A stretch of DNA of 64,000 nucleotides from JAVBQO01 sp031548885 (lineage in GTDB: Bacteria; Patescibacteriota; Saccharimonadia; Saccharimonadales; Saccharimonadaceae): assembly GCA_031548885.1 (NCBI GenBank), contig JAVBQO010000006.1, positions 74,521 through 138,520 on the forward strand, in the 5' to 3' direction. The position numbers and the translations under genes are program-made. Below are positions 50,679 through 60,425 of this stretch, one piece after another (position 1 is the first letter of the stretch; each line of letters opens with the position of its first letter). The notes below the pieces were generated by a model. That model did not search any database. It was not told the origin of the DNA and worked only from the letters and a program-made list of their open reading frames with translations.

Positions 50679-51743
50679 ATGCAAAATATTCGAATCGAAG
50701 TTTTACTAGAAGAAGTCATTCGCCAGCGCGCGAGCGACTTGCACTTACAGGTTGGTTTGCCGCCGATGCTGCGCGTCGATGGATCGCTAGCGCCGATTGC
50801 CAATACCGACGTTCTGAACGAAGAAGCTGTCGAGGCGTTGGTTTTCGCGATTTTGGATCAGGATCAGCAGCAGATTTTGTTGAAAGACAAGGAGTTCGAT
50901 TTCAGTTTCGCGTTCGGCGATTTGGGGCGATTTCGCGTCAATGCTTTTCATGAACGGGGAAATTTGGCGGCGGCGTTGCGGTTGATTCCGAACGATATTC
51001 AGACGATCGCGGAACTGGGCTTGCCGCAGATTGTCAATACGTTTTCGAATTTTCCGCGCGGTTTGGTGCTGGTGACCGGCCCGACTGGTTCCGGAAAATC
51101 GACAACACTGGCGGCGCTGGTCGACCAAATTAATTCCGAAAAAGCCCAACACATTATTACCATCGAGGACCCGATCGAGTTCACGCACAAATCGAAACGC
51201 TCGGTTGTCGTCCAGCGCGAAGTTCACTACGACACGTATTCGTTCAACGCGGCGCTGCGTTCGTCACTTCGCCAAGATCCGGACGTCGTGTTGATCGGCG
51301 AGATGCGCGATTTGGAAACGATTTCAGCGGCGATTACGATTGCCGAAACGGGGCACTTGGTTTTCGCAACGCTACACACCAACTCGGCGGCGCAGTCGAT
51401 CGACCGCATGATCAACGTTTTTCCACCGCACCAGCAGCCGCAAATTCGCGCTCAGTTGGCCAATATTTTGCAAGCCATCGTGTCGCAGCGCTTGATCCCG
51501 TCGATCGGTGGCGGACGCATCGCGGCAGCGGAAATCCTGATCGCCAATCCGGCAGTGCGCAACATCATTCGCGAAGGCAAATCGCATCAACTCGACGCCG
51601 TCATCCAAACCAGCGCCGACGCCGGCATGCAATCGATGGACCGCACGCTAGTGCAATTGGTGCAATCGGGGCAAATTACCTTTGACGAAGCCAAAAACTA
51701 CGCCGTCGATTTGACAGAATTCGAAAGGCTAATGAGAGGTTAG
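50679..51743 (+). CDS. pilT: Type IV pilus retraction ATPase PilT
   Basis: 354 residues, normal for PilT. N-terminal PAS-like domain with ASDLHLQVGLPPMLRVDG, Walker A VTGPTGSGKSTTLAAL, IEDPIEFTH, Walker B DPDVVLIGEMRDLET, HLVFATLHTNSA, and the retraction signature AVRNIIREGK close to the classic A-I-R-N-L-I-R-E. Implies the pili retract, hence possible twitching or DNA uptake. 17 nt after pilB. Confidence 0.96.
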   Translation: MQNIRIEVLLEEVIRQRASDLHLQVGLPPMLRVDGSLAPIANTDVLNEEAVEALVFAILDQDQQQILLKDKEFDFSFAFGDLGRFRVNAFHERGNLAAALRLIPNDIQTIAELGLPQIVNTFSNFPRGLVLVTGPTGSGKSTTLAALVDQINSEKAQHIITIEDPIEFTHKSKRSVVVQREVHYDTYSFNAALRSSLRQDPDVVLIGEMRDLETISAAITIAETGHLVFATLHTNSAAQSIDRMINVFPPHQQPQIRAQLANILQAIVSQRLIPSIGGGRIAAAEILIANPAVRNIIREGKSHQLDAVIQTSADAGMQSMDRTLVQLVQSGQITFDEAKNYAVDLTEFERLMRG

Positions 51744-51752
51744 GGTGCGAAA

Positions 51753-52964
51753 ATGCTAACATTCAACTACACCGCGCGCGACACAGCCGCCAACAAAGTC
51801 ATCAAATCCACCGTCCAGGCCGACAGCGAAAAAGAAGCTGCCAAATTGTTGATGGCGCAGGGCATCGTGCCGCTAGAAATTCGCGAAGAATCCAAGAAAA
51901 AAGGCATTTTCGCAAGTTTGTCGGGCCGCATTACCGCCAAAGACCGCGTCATTTTCACGCGGCAATTGGCGACGCTGATCAATGCTGGTCTGCCGCTGTC
52001 ACAATCGCTGGTCACGGTCGAGGAACAAACCGCCAACAAATCGCTCAAAACGATTATTCGCGGTATCATTACCAGCGTCGAAGGCGGCGCGTCGATGGCT
52101 GATTCGTTTGCGAAATATCCGAAAACGTTCAACCAAGTTTTCATTGCGTTGGTGCGTGCCGGCGAAACGTCGGGAACGTTGGACAAATCGTTGGAACGCT
52201 TGGCTGATCAGCAGGAAAAAGACGCCGAAATCATGTCCAAAATCAAAGGTGCGCTGGCGTATCCGGCCATCGTTTTGGTGGTCATCGTCGGCGTGATTGG
52301 GTTCATGCTGCTGACCGTGATTCCGCAGGTGAAAGTTCTGTACGCTGATATGGGCAAATCGCTACCGTTTTTGACGCAGATTATGGTCAGCACGGCGGAC
52401 TTTTTCATCAAGTTCTGGTGGCTGGTTTTGCTGATTCTGATTGGCGCGGTATTTCTGCTGCGTCGCTACGTCAAAACTGACGCCGGTCGCAAAATGTGGG
52501 ATACGTTCAAGTTGAATGTGCCGCTGTTTGGTACGCTGTTTCGCAAACTATATATGGCAAGGTTCACGCGCACAGCCGAAACGTTGCTGGCGACCGGTGT
52601 GCCGATGCTTGAGGTCATGAAAATCTGTGCCGAGGCCGTCAACAACACCGTTGTTGCCCAGGAAATCCTGCGTGCGGCCGACCGCGTCAAAGGCGGCAAG
52701 CCGCTATCGCAGGCGCTGAAAGGCGAGGATTATATCTTGCCGTTCGTGTCGCAAATGGTATCGATCGGTGAACAATCTGGCGGTATCGACCAAATGTTGG
52801 CGAAAACCGCCACGTTCTACGAAAACGAAATCGACGCCGCGATCAAAACGATTTCGACGGCGATCGAGCCGGTGTTGATGGTGGCGTTGGCTGCGGTGGC
52901 GGGGTTGATGGTCGGGGCGATTTTGATTCCGATCTACGGGCTGGCGAACGGAACATCATTGTAG
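51753..52964 (+). CDS. pilC: Type IV pilus platform protein PilC
   Basis: 403 residues, GspF/PilC family. Two GspF repeats (about 70-190 and 275-395) with the family patterns FTRQLATLINAGLPLSQSL and FTRTAETLLATGVPMLEV; three membrane spans (about 170-190, 220-240, 375-398). The N-terminal FNYTARD resembles other PilC starts. Inner-membrane platform turned by PilB and PilT. Last gene of the operon; no terminator visible after it. Confidence 0.95.
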   Translation: MLTFNYTARDTAANKVIKSTVQADSEKEAAKLLMAQGIVPLEIREESKKKGIFASLSGRITAKDRVIFTRQLATLINAGLPLSQSLVTVEEQTANKSLKTIIRGIITSVEGGASMADSFAKYPKTFNQVFIALVRAGETSGTLDKSLERLADQQEKDAEIMSKIKGALAYPAIVLVVIVGVIGFMLLTVIPQVKVLYADMGKSLPFLTQIMVSTADFFIKFWWLVLLILIGAVFLLRRYVKTDAGRKMWDTFKLNVPLFGTLFRKLYMARFTRTAETLLATGVPMLEVMKICAEAVNNTVVAQEILRAADRVKGGKPLSQALKGEDYILPFVSQMVSIGEQSGGIDQMLAKTATFYENEIDAAIKTISTAIEPVLMVALAAVAGLMVGAILIPIYGLANGTSL

Positions 52965-52996
52965 GCTGATTTTTCGCTGAAATTTGCGAATTATGC

Positions 52997-53025
52997 TTGT
53001 GCTTTTCGCAAAAAATGTGTAGACT
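52997..53025 (+). promoter_or_regulatory. Promoter of the major pilin gene
   Basis: TTGTGC (52997-53002), 17-nt spacer, TAGACT (53020-53025). The leader is about 30 nt with AAAGGGTGGG before the ATG. Separate transcription from the assembly operon fits the high pilin demand. Confidence 0.5.
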
Positions 53026-53063
53026 AGTTTCATAAAATATAAGTTTTCCAGAAAGGGTGGGAA

Positions 53064-53525
53064 ATGATTCGAAAAAATAAAGAAAAAGGTTTTACGATTA
53101 TCGAAGTCGTGTTGGTGCTTGCCATCGCCGGCTTGATCTTCTTGGTGGTGTTTTTGGCGCTGCCGGCTTTGCAGCGGAATCAGCGTGATACGCAACGTAA
53201 AAACGACATTGGACGCGTTATTACAGAAGTTAATAACTTCCAATCGAATTCAAAAGGAACAATTCCAAGCGATACCACTATGAGTACTTTTGTGGACAAG
53301 TACCTGAAGGCCAACGGGCAGCGATTCTTTGACCCGGCTACCAAAAATGATTACGATGTCAAGATAGGTACAGTCGGCAGTACTCCGACAAAAGGTCAGA
53401 TATTAATAGTTCCAGGTGCAGAGTGTGACGGAACTACCACAAAAGCTGCAACAGAAAATACCAGACAATATGCAGTTATTGGTTTCATGGAGGGCAGCGG
53501 CGGCGTGTATTGTCAAGACGTATAA
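53064..53525 (+). CDS. pilA: Type IV major pilin (prepilin)
   Basis: 153 residues. Short basic leader IRKNKEKG, processing site G/F, then the class III signal FTIIEVVLVLAIAGLIFLVV with Glu at +5. The globular domain ends with a Cys pair (GAECDG and VYCQDV) of the usual D-region type. Own promoter and a strong terminator make it a monocistronic, probably highly expressed, major pilin. Confidence 0.93.
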   Translation: MIRKNKEKGFTIIEVVLVLAIAGLIFLVVFLALPALQRNQRDTQRKNDIGRVITEVNNFQSNSKGTIPSDTTMSTFVDKYLKANGQRFFDPATKNDYDVKIGTVGSTPTKGQILIVPGAECDGTTTKAATENTRQYAVIGFMEGSGGVYCQDV

Positions 53526-53544
53526 TCTAAATACGCTTTAGGAC

Positions 53545-53574
53545 AAAGCTCGGTTACAAGCCGAGCTTTTTCTA
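53545..53574 (+). terminator. Terminator of the pilin gene
   Basis: AGCTCGG (53547-53553) pairs with CCGAGCT (53561-53567), extended by A-T pairs, and is followed by TTTTTCTATTTT. Confidence 0.85.
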
Positions 53575-53638
53575 TTTTGTAAATCTTTATGTCATAAATC
53601 CGCTGAATAAAAAGTCTATAAAATACTTATGTTTATTG

Positions 53639-53695
53639 ATATAATTTTATAGTTCTTCGGTCGGTAGGGCGCGTCAACATGATGCGTTCGCCGAA
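53639..53695 (+). promoter_or_regulatory. Promoter and leader hairpin of the inserted gene
   Basis: TGATATAAT (TATAAT at 53639-53644) is an extended -10. The leader folds into a long hairpin: CTTCGG (53654-53659) with CCGAAG (53690-53695), and CGCGTC (53669-53674) with GATGCG (53680-53685). Confidence 0.5.
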
Positions 53696-53728
53696 GTACA
53701 TTCACATTTCGGAAGGATGTGATGGGAA

Positions 53729-55321
53729 ATGCGAACGCGTTTCCGATTGCGACGAGGATGGGTCGCGGCGGTAATCGCCGCGCTGTTTGTGGCAATCCTG
53801 GTGCCTGTTTCGGCAGAGGCAGGTGAAACAGACTTCGACCATAATCCTGGCGGCGAGATGTATAGCCTCCTGACTGGCGATGTGGCTCTGACGGAGTCCG
53901 ACACGGCTCGCCACGGAGCTGGCGCATACATCATGGGCGCCAACGGTGCTGAGAAGTGGCGCTATACGTTGCCGGAAGGCAAAGAGGCGTGGCAGGGTTA
54001 TCACCCAAAGCGGATGGTGTTCGGGTCAGACGGAACTATTTATAGTTACGTCGAAAAGCGTGAAGGTAACAACCTGCGAGTAACGGAACGCACTATTCAA
54101 GCATACCGCAACGGTGAGTTGCTATGGGAAATTCCGCCGCCAGCTATCTGCGCGCCAACGAATCCGGGCCCAGAAGGACAGATCATCGTCGGTGGCGATA
54201 ATCTGTACGTAATCCAAACCGAGCACGGATGCGGATCTACGGGAGGCAGTATGCAGCATGCGGTTCGCCTCGATATGGCTACTGGTGAGGTCCTGTCGTC
54301 GCATCGATTGGCGGCGACTGGCAGGATTCTTCTGGAACCGTATTCGGAAGGTTTTGCATACTGGGAACCGGTAGGCAATCGCATCTATCGTTTCTCGAAC
54401 GCAACGGGAGAATCCGAGGAATTCTACACACGTGAAATCAGTCCGGGCTTCGTGGTCAATAACGACTACAAAGTTGATCATGACGGATCGATAGTATTCA
54501 CGCTTTCTAGGAGAGGAGTTGAGGCAGTCGGCAAGATCGATCTTGCTGGCGTGTACTCTCAGTATGGTGTAGAACAGGTTAATCCTGATAGGTGGCAGCT
54601 TTTCGGGGCCTCAGTGAGTTTCGCACCGAATGGGAACATTGTTCTCTTCGAAAGTAGCAGTGCTGACGGTTGGAGCAGAATTACCGTACTAGATTCCGAC
54701 ATGAGGGAAGTTGCGCAGAGCAAGATTGAAAGTGTCTCATACCCAGACGGTAAAGACATCGAAGGCTCCGTATGGTATGGAATGGGCCATCCTGAGTACG
54801 TTAGGATTGATACGAATGGCAATATAGTTGCTATAGCTAATGGTTGGTGGTGTGATACGCGTGGCTGTTGGAGTAGAAACCAAGGTCGTGTAATCATTGT
54901 TTATGATCGCACCCTAAACGCGGTGGCTGAGCACTACATTGGCCGGGTTTTTGTATCTGATGAAACTTCGGTTCGTGTCTTTGCGCCATCTAGCGGAAAG
55001 CTGTACTACCTTGCGTCGGGCAGATATAACAGTGATAGCAACAACCGTGTTATTACTGTGCCAATCCCGCGACTTGGCTACGACTACAACGACACCAAGA
55101 TGTTCACGAATGTGCCGCCTCCATCTGAACCGCTGAACTACGTCGCCCTCGGTAATTCCTACTCCAGCGGCGAAGGTGCTGGCGACGCTAACGAAACCTA
55201 CTACGAGGCAACCGATCGGCCAGGTATCAACGAATGCCACCGTAGCCGCGTGGCGTATCCGGTGCTTCTGGCAACAAAACGATTCCAGGATGACAGACAG
55301 CGCAAAATCGGTTACGATTAA
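53729..55321 (+). pseudogene. Secreted beta-propeller/SGNH protein, truncated, probably acquired
   Basis: 530 codons. Signal peptide (RGWVAAVIAALFVAILVPVSAEA), then a region of about 430 residues rich in propeller-like strands (GSDGTIYSYVEKREG, SFAPNGNIVLFES, VRIDTNGNIVAIANGWW). From about residue 468 an SGNH-hydrolase domain begins (NYVALGNSYSSGEGAG, block I with Ser; CHRSRVAYPVLLA) but stops after 60 residues at DDRQRKIGYD, so the catalytic Asp/His block is missing. The stop is five bases before the prepilin peptidase start. Codon choice differs from neighbours and the genome-wide word GCGAAAA/TTTTCGC is almost absent. It separates pilin from prepilin peptidase. I read it as an acquired gene cut at its 3' end; the propeller part may still be secreted. 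Confidence 0.65.
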
Positions 55322-55325
55322 ACAA

Positions 55326-56132
55326 ATGGAAATTATCATGTATGTGTTTTTGGCCGTGGCCGGCGCGGCGATGGGCAGTTTTGTCGGGGCGTTGACGTGG
55401 CGGATTCATGCGAAAAAAAATTTCGTTAGCGATCGCAGCGAATGCGAAACGTGCCATCACAAGCTGAACGGCACGGATTTGATCCCGATTTTCAGCTGGC
55501 TGCTCCGACGCGGCAAATGTTGCTATTGCGGTGCGAAAATCGGTCAATTAACCCTGTGGCTGGAAATTGGCATGGCGGCGCTTTTCGTGGCGAGTTACGC
55601 GTTTTGGCCACTGGGCACGATTGATAATCCGACGCAAATTATGCTTTTTGTAATCTGGTTGATTATCGTCGTCATGATGGCGGCGTTGGCGTTGTACGAC
55701 GCGCGTTGGTCGCTATTGCCAAACAAAATCATGTTCCCGCTGATTGCGGCCGCCGCGATTTTCGGAATCGCGGTTGGGTTTGCGGTCGAAAATCTGACGT
55801 TTTCGCAACTTTTCGCAAAAATAATTCTGGCAATGATTCCGGTGGCTGGTGTTTACGGTGCGCTGTACGTGTTTTCGCGGGGCAAATGGGTCGGGTTTGG
55901 CGACGTCAAATTTGGCGTGGCGGTCGGGTTTTTGGTTGATTGGCAAGCCGCGCTGCTCGTGCTGATCTTGGCAAATATCATTGGGACGATCGTCATCGCG
56001 CCGCTGCTGGCTGCGAAAAAATTACGCAAAAACAGCAAAATCCCATTTGGCCCGATGTTGATCGTGGCGGCGTTCGTGGCGTTTTTGTGGGGGCAAACGA
56101 TGATTGATTGGTTTGCAAAAACCTTTTTCTGA
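55326..56132 (+). CDS. pilD: Prepilin peptidase
   Basis: 268 residues, A24 family aspartic peptidase. N-terminal MGSFVGALTWRI, the zinc-binding/methylase region with C-E-T-C and C-Y-C-G cysteines, and the two catalytic aspartates in LYDARWSLLPNK and GFGDVK. About seven membrane spans. Cleaves and may methylate the pilin and minor pilins encoded on both sides. Alternative start at 55338. No Shine-Dalgarno; the truncated gene ends five bases upstream. Confidence 0.94.
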   Translation: MEIIMYVFLAVAGAAMGSFVGALTWRIHAKKNFVSDRSECETCHHKLNGTDLIPIFSWLLRRGKCCYCGAKIGQLTLWLEIGMAALFVASYAFWPLGTIDNPTQIMLFVIWLIIVVMMAALALYDARWSLLPNKIMFPLIAAAAIFGIAVGFAVENLTFSQLFAKIILAMIPVAGVYGALYVFSRGKWVGFGDVKFGVAVGFLVDWQAALLVLILANIIGTIVIAPLLAAKKLRKNSKIPFGPMLIVAAFVAFLWGQTMIDWFAKTFF

Positions 56133-56187
56133 TGTAGCGCGGTCGGTTGATGCGGCGAATTTGGTGGAAAATATCGCGCTTGTGGTT

Positions 56188-56193
56188 TATAAT
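56188..56193 (+). promoter_or_regulatory. -10 element of the minor pilin operon, predicted leaderless
   Basis: TATAAT at 56188-56193 ends 7 nt before the ATG at 56201. Confidence 0.5.
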
Positions 56194-56200
56194 GGTAGCG

Positions 56201-56998
56201 ATGCGTGGGGCAAACAAACAGCGTGGGTTTACTATTATTGAAGTCAGTTTGTTTCTGGCGATTACTGGTTTGATGATCGCGACGTTGGTTTTTGGCATGC
56301 AGCGGATGATTTCGCAGGTGCGGTTCAATGACTCGATCAATTCGCTGACCGCGTACATGCAATCCCAGTACGAAGAAGTTCGTTCTGGTATCAATCCGCG
56401 CGATGTTGGCGTGAATATTTGCAATACGAGCTCGACCGAATCGGCACCCGGCAGCACAAACTGTTTGTTAATTGGCAAAGTTCTGCATTTCAATCAGAGC
56501 AGCAGCGTCGTCGAAACAGCCTATGTGGTTGCGAAAAATGTGCCCGCACTGGAGGAGCTGAGCGGTTTGAGTGACCAAGCAGCGCTGCTCAAAACAACGC
56601 TGGTTGCCGAGACCAGCGAAACCACTCAGGATATCCAGTGGGGCGCGACGTTCGAACGCGGCACGACGTACGGTTCGGCGGCGAGCTTTAGCCCGACCGA
56701 TGTCAATACGCTGGCGATCATGCGCAGCCCGATCAGTTCGCAGGTCATGGTTTTCGCGTTCAATGCACCGGACGATAGCGCGTTCAATGATTTGAAGGCG
56801 AAGTTGGCTGGCGCTGGCGACGCTGTCGATACGCTCAATCAATCGTCGGTGTATTTGATCAAAAGTCCAGAAGCCTACGGCCTGCGTTCGGCCGGAATTT
56901 GTGTCGAGCCGGGCAGCGTCGGCAGCAGCGTACATTCGGTGATGCCGCTGGGTTTGACGGCGAATAATGCGGAGATTGTGGCGGCATGCGGCAAATAA
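56201..56998 (+). CDS. Minor pilin (prepilin-type N-terminus)
   Basis: 265 residues from the ATG at 56201, which gives a normal short leader RGANKQRG; upstream in-frame codons would give a 27-residue leader. Processing site G/F, then FTIIEVSLFLAITGLMIATLV with Glu at +5. A long globular domain with two Cys pairs. First of four overlapping genes encoding pilin-like proteins, the arrangement of minor pilins that prime pilus assembly. Confidence 0.85.
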   Translation: MRGANKQRGFTIIEVSLFLAITGLMIATLVFGMQRMISQVRFNDSINSLTAYMQSQYEEVRSGINPRDVGVNICNTSSTESAPGSTNCLLIGKVLHFNQSSSVVETAYVVAKNVPALEELSGLSDQAALLKTTLVAETSETTQDIQWGATFERGTTYGSAASFSPTDVNTLAIMRSPISSQVMVFAFNAPDDSAFNDLKAKLAGAGDAVDTLNQSSVYLIKSPEAYGLRSAGICVEPGSVGSSVHSVMPLGLTANNAEIVAACGK

Positions 56999-57588
56999 AC
57001 TTTTCGCAAAAATGTAGCCAACGCGGCGACACGTTGGTGGAAGTCATGGTGGCGATTTCGGTGTTGGGTATGGTGGTGGTTGGCTGCATGGCGATCATGA
57101 ACAGGTCGTTGTCGAACATGATGAACACGATTGAGCGAACAGAGGTGCGTACTGATATTAATTCGCAAACCGAAATGTTGAATTATATTCGCGATTCGTA
57201 TTTGCAATCCAAGCAGGGTGGTGCTGTGACGACCTACGTGACGATGTGGGCTGACATTCAGCAACTAACGGCAACCGAGGGCACGTCGTTGGGCGGCCAA
57301 TGTGACGTCAACCCGAGTGGCAGTTTGGCGCCGGGTTCGACGCGGCCGGGCAGTTTTTATATTTCGCGCGACGCGACAGATGGGCTGAGCGTCAACCTGG
57401 TAACGACGGGCAGAGCTGATGGCGGCCGGGCGACGCCAGGCGACGGATTGTGGGTCGACGCGGTGCGCGGCGGTTCGGGTGCTGGACAGGTTCCGTACAC
57501 GGATTTCTATGTCAAAGCATGTTGGGCGGCAATCAACGGCGGCGTTGATCAACAAACTTCAACAGTAGTGAGGTTGTATGACAAATAA
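56986..57588 (+). CDS. Minor pilin (PilV-like)
   Basis: 200 residues, overlapping the previous gene by 13 nt. Leader NFSQKCSQRG, then DTLVEVMVAISVLGMVVVGCMAI with Glu at +5; G/D instead of G/F is seen in PilV-type minor pilins. Ends with a WAAINGGVDQQTSTVVRLYDK region. Overlaps the next gene by 11 nt. Confidence 0.83.
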   Translation: MRQINFSQKCSQRGDTLVEVMVAISVLGMVVVGCMAIMNRSLSNMMNTIERTEVRTDINSQTEMLNYIRDSYLQSKQGGAVTTYVTMWADIQQLTATEGTSLGGQCDVNPSGSLAPGSTRPGSFYISRDATDGLSVNLVTTGRADGGRATPGDGLWVDAVRGGSGAGQVPYTDFYVKACWAAINGGVDQQTSTVVRLYDK

Positions 57589-58252
57589 ACCTGCGAAAAG
57601 CCTGCGAAAAAATGATGCCGGATTTACGTTGATTGAATTGCTGCTGGCGATGACGTTCGTGGCGTTTATTATGCTATTCGTCGTTTTGGTGTTGATCCAA
57701 ACTATGGCGATTTACAACAAAGGCATGGCGATGCGCCAAATCAACGAAGCTGGCCGCCAAATCGGCGAAGACGTAACGCGGCAGATGCGCTACACCAACG
57801 CGTCGGCATTGCAATATTCGCCGGAAGCGCAGCGGTTGTGCGTTGGCACGGTTACGTATGTATGGAATCTGGGCGATGTCGATTCGTCAAATATTTCAAC
57901 TGCGAAAAACAAATTTGCGACGCCGGATGACGGGCGTGCGCTGAAAATGGTGCGCGTTAGTGATCCGACACAAAAATACTGCGCCAACACCAATTTGCCG
58001 ATCGAGTTGGACCAATCAGTCACGACGCTGGCTGGGACGCAGGTAATCGTGCAGCAAGTTTCAGTCGACACGCACGATGCTGATGTGAAACCGACGCCGG
58101 GCTTGGTTGATATCAACATGGTTTTCACGACGACCGGCGACAACAAACCGCAATTGATTGACGGACATTGGCAGTGCTTTTTCGAAGGAAAGACGAATCA
58201 GTTTTGCGCGTTTGGCGAGTTTACTAACACGGTTTATATGAGGGGGAATTGA
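57578..58252 (+). CDS. Minor pilin (PilW-like)
   Basis: 224 residues. Leader of 14 residues ending AG, then FTLIELLLAMTFVAFIMLFVVLVLI with Glu at +5, a canonical prepilin signal, and the PilW-like GRQIGEDVTRQMRYTNAS segment. Its TGA overlaps the next ATG (TGATG). Confidence 0.85.
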   Translation: MTNKPAKSLRKNDAGFTLIELLLAMTFVAFIMLFVVLVLIQTMAIYNKGMAMRQINEAGRQIGEDVTRQMRYTNASALQYSPEAQRLCVGTVTYVWNLGDVDSSNISTAKNKFATPDDGRALKMVRVSDPTQKYCANTNLPIELDQSVTTLAGTQVIVQQVSVDTHDADVKPTPGLVDINMVFTTTGDNKPQLIDGHWQCFFEGKTNQFCAFGEFTNTVYMRGN

Positions 58253-59448
58253 TGCGTTGGTTTGCGAAATATGACGGAAAAGTTGCGAAAAACTCGGACA
58301 GTGAATCCGGCGCGGTGGCGATTTTGTCAGTGATATTTTTCATGATTTTGTTGTCGGTTTTGGTGGTTAGTTTCGTGCGCATCGTCACAAACGAAGTTCA
58401 ACAAACTCGCGATAACGAACTGAGTGCCAGCGCATTGGCGGCGGCGCAGGGCGGTGTCGAGGATGCCAAACGGGTGTTAGTATATTGCGCGACAACCACT
58501 GATAGTGATGGCAAAAATGCTTGCGAAAAAGCGTTGAACAACACGAGCGACTGCAACGTCGTGACGGGCGATTCGGCGCTGACATCGCGTGTGCCGATTG
58601 TCGTCGAACCGCGTGGCGACATATTCGAAGGTGTGATTGACGATCCGTCGAATCAATATCAGCAGCGGTATTCGTGCTTGCAAATCAGTACGTTGACATC
58701 GACCATTGACGACATTGTGGTCAACCCAGGACAGAGCGAAATCATTCCGCTGAAATTTGCGGGCGACGCTGGATCGCCGATGACGCTGAATTGGCACGCT
58801 GTTTCGAATGATCTGGATCAAGTTCCGGCGAACAAAACGACGGCGTACGCGCCAGGATCGAGCGGATTTTTGAAAGACACGCAGTGGATGGTTGCGAATT
58901 ATCCGGCGGTAATGCGCGTGGAACTTGTTACGGTGCCGAAGGGCGGATTTTCGCTGGACGACGTAGCCAGCCAGGATCGGGCGGTAACGTTGGTGCCATA
59001 TAATAACGCGTCGACAGCGGCGTTTGATATGAATGCCGTGACAGCGAACACGCAGCCGAATGCGACGGTAGCGCCGGTGCGCGATGCGTCGTGCCAGAAT
59101 ACGCGGTCGCCGTTTGCGTGTACGTTCAAATTTTCGCGCGGCGGTGGATTTGATACGGCCAACAACGATTATTATCTAAAGATTTCGGCGACGTATCGGC
59201 CGACGCACATCCAATTGGTCGCACCCAAAGACGCGAAATTTGATAATGTTCAACCGAGCATCGATGTGACGGGGCGCGTTAACGATGCATTTCGTCGAGT
59301 GCAAGCTCGGGTGCGATCGAATTCGCAGTTGACGCAGTTCTTTCCGGAATATGCCGTCGAAAGTGGCAGTAAAGTTTGCAAAAACATGTTCGTGACAAAC
59401 GATGCGAGCACGTCGACTGACAAATGTACTGACTATTTGAATAACTAA
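58252..59448 (+). CDS. PilX-like minor pilin/pilus tip protein
   Basis: 398 residues, GGGGG-type Shine-Dalgarno before the ATG at 58252. N-terminal ESGAVAILSVIFFMILLSVLVVSFVRI, the PilX_N type hydrophobic segment (no Glu at +5), followed by the SASALAAAQGGVEDAKRVL helix typical of PilX. The long C-terminal part has several Cys and a RPTHIQLVAPKDAKF section. Last of the minor pilin genes; probably caps the pilus or the minor pilin complex. Confidence 0.8.
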   Translation: MRWFAKYDGKVAKNSDSESGAVAILSVIFFMILLSVLVVSFVRIVTNEVQQTRDNELSASALAAAQGGVEDAKRVLVYCATTTDSDGKNACEKALNNTSDCNVVTGDSALTSRVPIVVEPRGDIFEGVIDDPSNQYQQRYSCLQISTLTSTIDDIVVNPGQSEIIPLKFAGDAGSPMTLNWHAVSNDLDQVPANKTTAYAPGSSGFLKDTQWMVANYPAVMRVELVTVPKGGFSLDDVASQDRAVTLVPYNNASTAAFDMNAVTANTQPNATVAPVRDASCQNTRSPFACTFKFSRGGGFDTANNDYYLKISATYRPTHIQLVAPKDAKFDNVQPSIDVTGRVNDAFRRVQARVRSNSQLTQFFPEYAVESGSKVCKNMFVTNDASTSTDKCTDYLNN

Positions 59449-59480
59449 ATTGTTCAGTAGCAACCGATTGAATCTTGAGA

Positions 59481-60419
59481 TTATTCGATATTCGTTACAT
59501 CGCCGGTGTGAAATTTGGTGTGGACTTCTTTGAGATGCTGATCGGTCACGTGGGTGTAGACCTGGGTGGTGGAAATGTTGCTGTGCCCGAGCATTGACTG
59601 TACGCTACGCAGATCCGCGCCGTTCATCAGCAGATCGGTCGCGAAACTGTGGCGCAATGTGTGTGGCGAAACGTGTTTGGTGATGCCAGCCAATTTGGCA
59701 TAATTCGATACAATGCGCTGAACCGACCGTGGTGTCAGGCGTTTGAATTCGCCATTTTCGTCGCCGTTTTTCGTACCGGAATAACTGATGAATAGAGGTT
59801 TGGCGGTGTCTTTGCGAGTTTCCAAATATTTCGCTAACGTTTCGGTGGCTTCGGGGCTGACGAAAACTGGACGGTCTTTCTGGCCTTTGCCGCGCACCAT
59901 GAATTCGCCGCGTTCCAGATTGATATGATCGCGGTTCAGATTGGTAAGTTCCGAAACGCGCAGGCCCGAACTAAATAACAATTCCAAAATCGCTCGGTCG
60001 CGTAGACCGGCGTTTTTTGATGTATCAATCACATCGAACAAGTTTTTTAATTCTTCGGGCGTCAGGAACGAAACCTGTTTCCGTGCAACTTTTTGTAGTT
60101 CGACGCGGTCGGGCGACAACGTTTCGATGTCACGTTTTGAACAATATTTCAAAAAACTACGTAGAGCGATCAGGTGGTAGCTCTGGGTTATCCTGCTCAG
60201 GTTGTCGCCATTTTCGTTGGCATAACGGTTCAGCCACAATCGCCATTTTCGCACGAATTCGTCAGTGATTGAACTAACTTTTTGATCACCGCCAAATTCG
60301 ATTAGCCGATCCAAATACAACTTGTAATTCTCGGCGGTTTTTTGCGAACGGCCACGTTCGACCTCCAAATATTCGATGAAATCCATGATCATTTCGGAAA
60401 TGTGGGGATTTTTGCTCAT
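59481..60419 (-). CDS. xerC: Tyrosine recombinase XerC/XerD type
   Basis: 312 residues, standard length. SAM-like N-terminal core-binding domain (1-100), then the catalytic domain with Arg in SSGLRVSELTNL, Lys in MVRGKGQKDRPV, HTLRHSFAT (His-x-x-Arg), LGHSNISTTQVYTHV (His and the nucleophile Tyr). Resolves chromosome dimers at dif with FtsK, whose gene is at 10412-12619. As the only Xer in the window it may act alone (XerH/XerS-like) or with a partner elsewhere. TGATAGAAT (minus strand, TAGAAT at 60426-60431) ends 6 nt before the ATG: leaderless. Confidence 0.93.
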   Translation of the reverse strand: MSKNPHISEMIMDFIEYLEVERGRSQKTAENYKLYLDRLIEFGGDQKVSSITDEFVRKWRLWLNRYANENGDNLSRITQSYHLIALRSFLKYCSKRDIETLSPDRVELQKVARKQVSFLTPEELKNLFDVIDTSKNAGLRDRAILELLFSSGLRVSELTNLNRDHINLERGEFMVRGKGQKDRPVFVSPEATETLAKYLETRKDTAKPLFISYSGTKNGDENGEFKRLTPRSVQRIVSNYAKLAGITKHVSPHTLRHSFATDLLMNGADLRSVQSMLGHSNISTTQVYTHVTDQHLKEVHTKFHTGDVTNIE

Positions 60420-60425
60420 GCCTAT

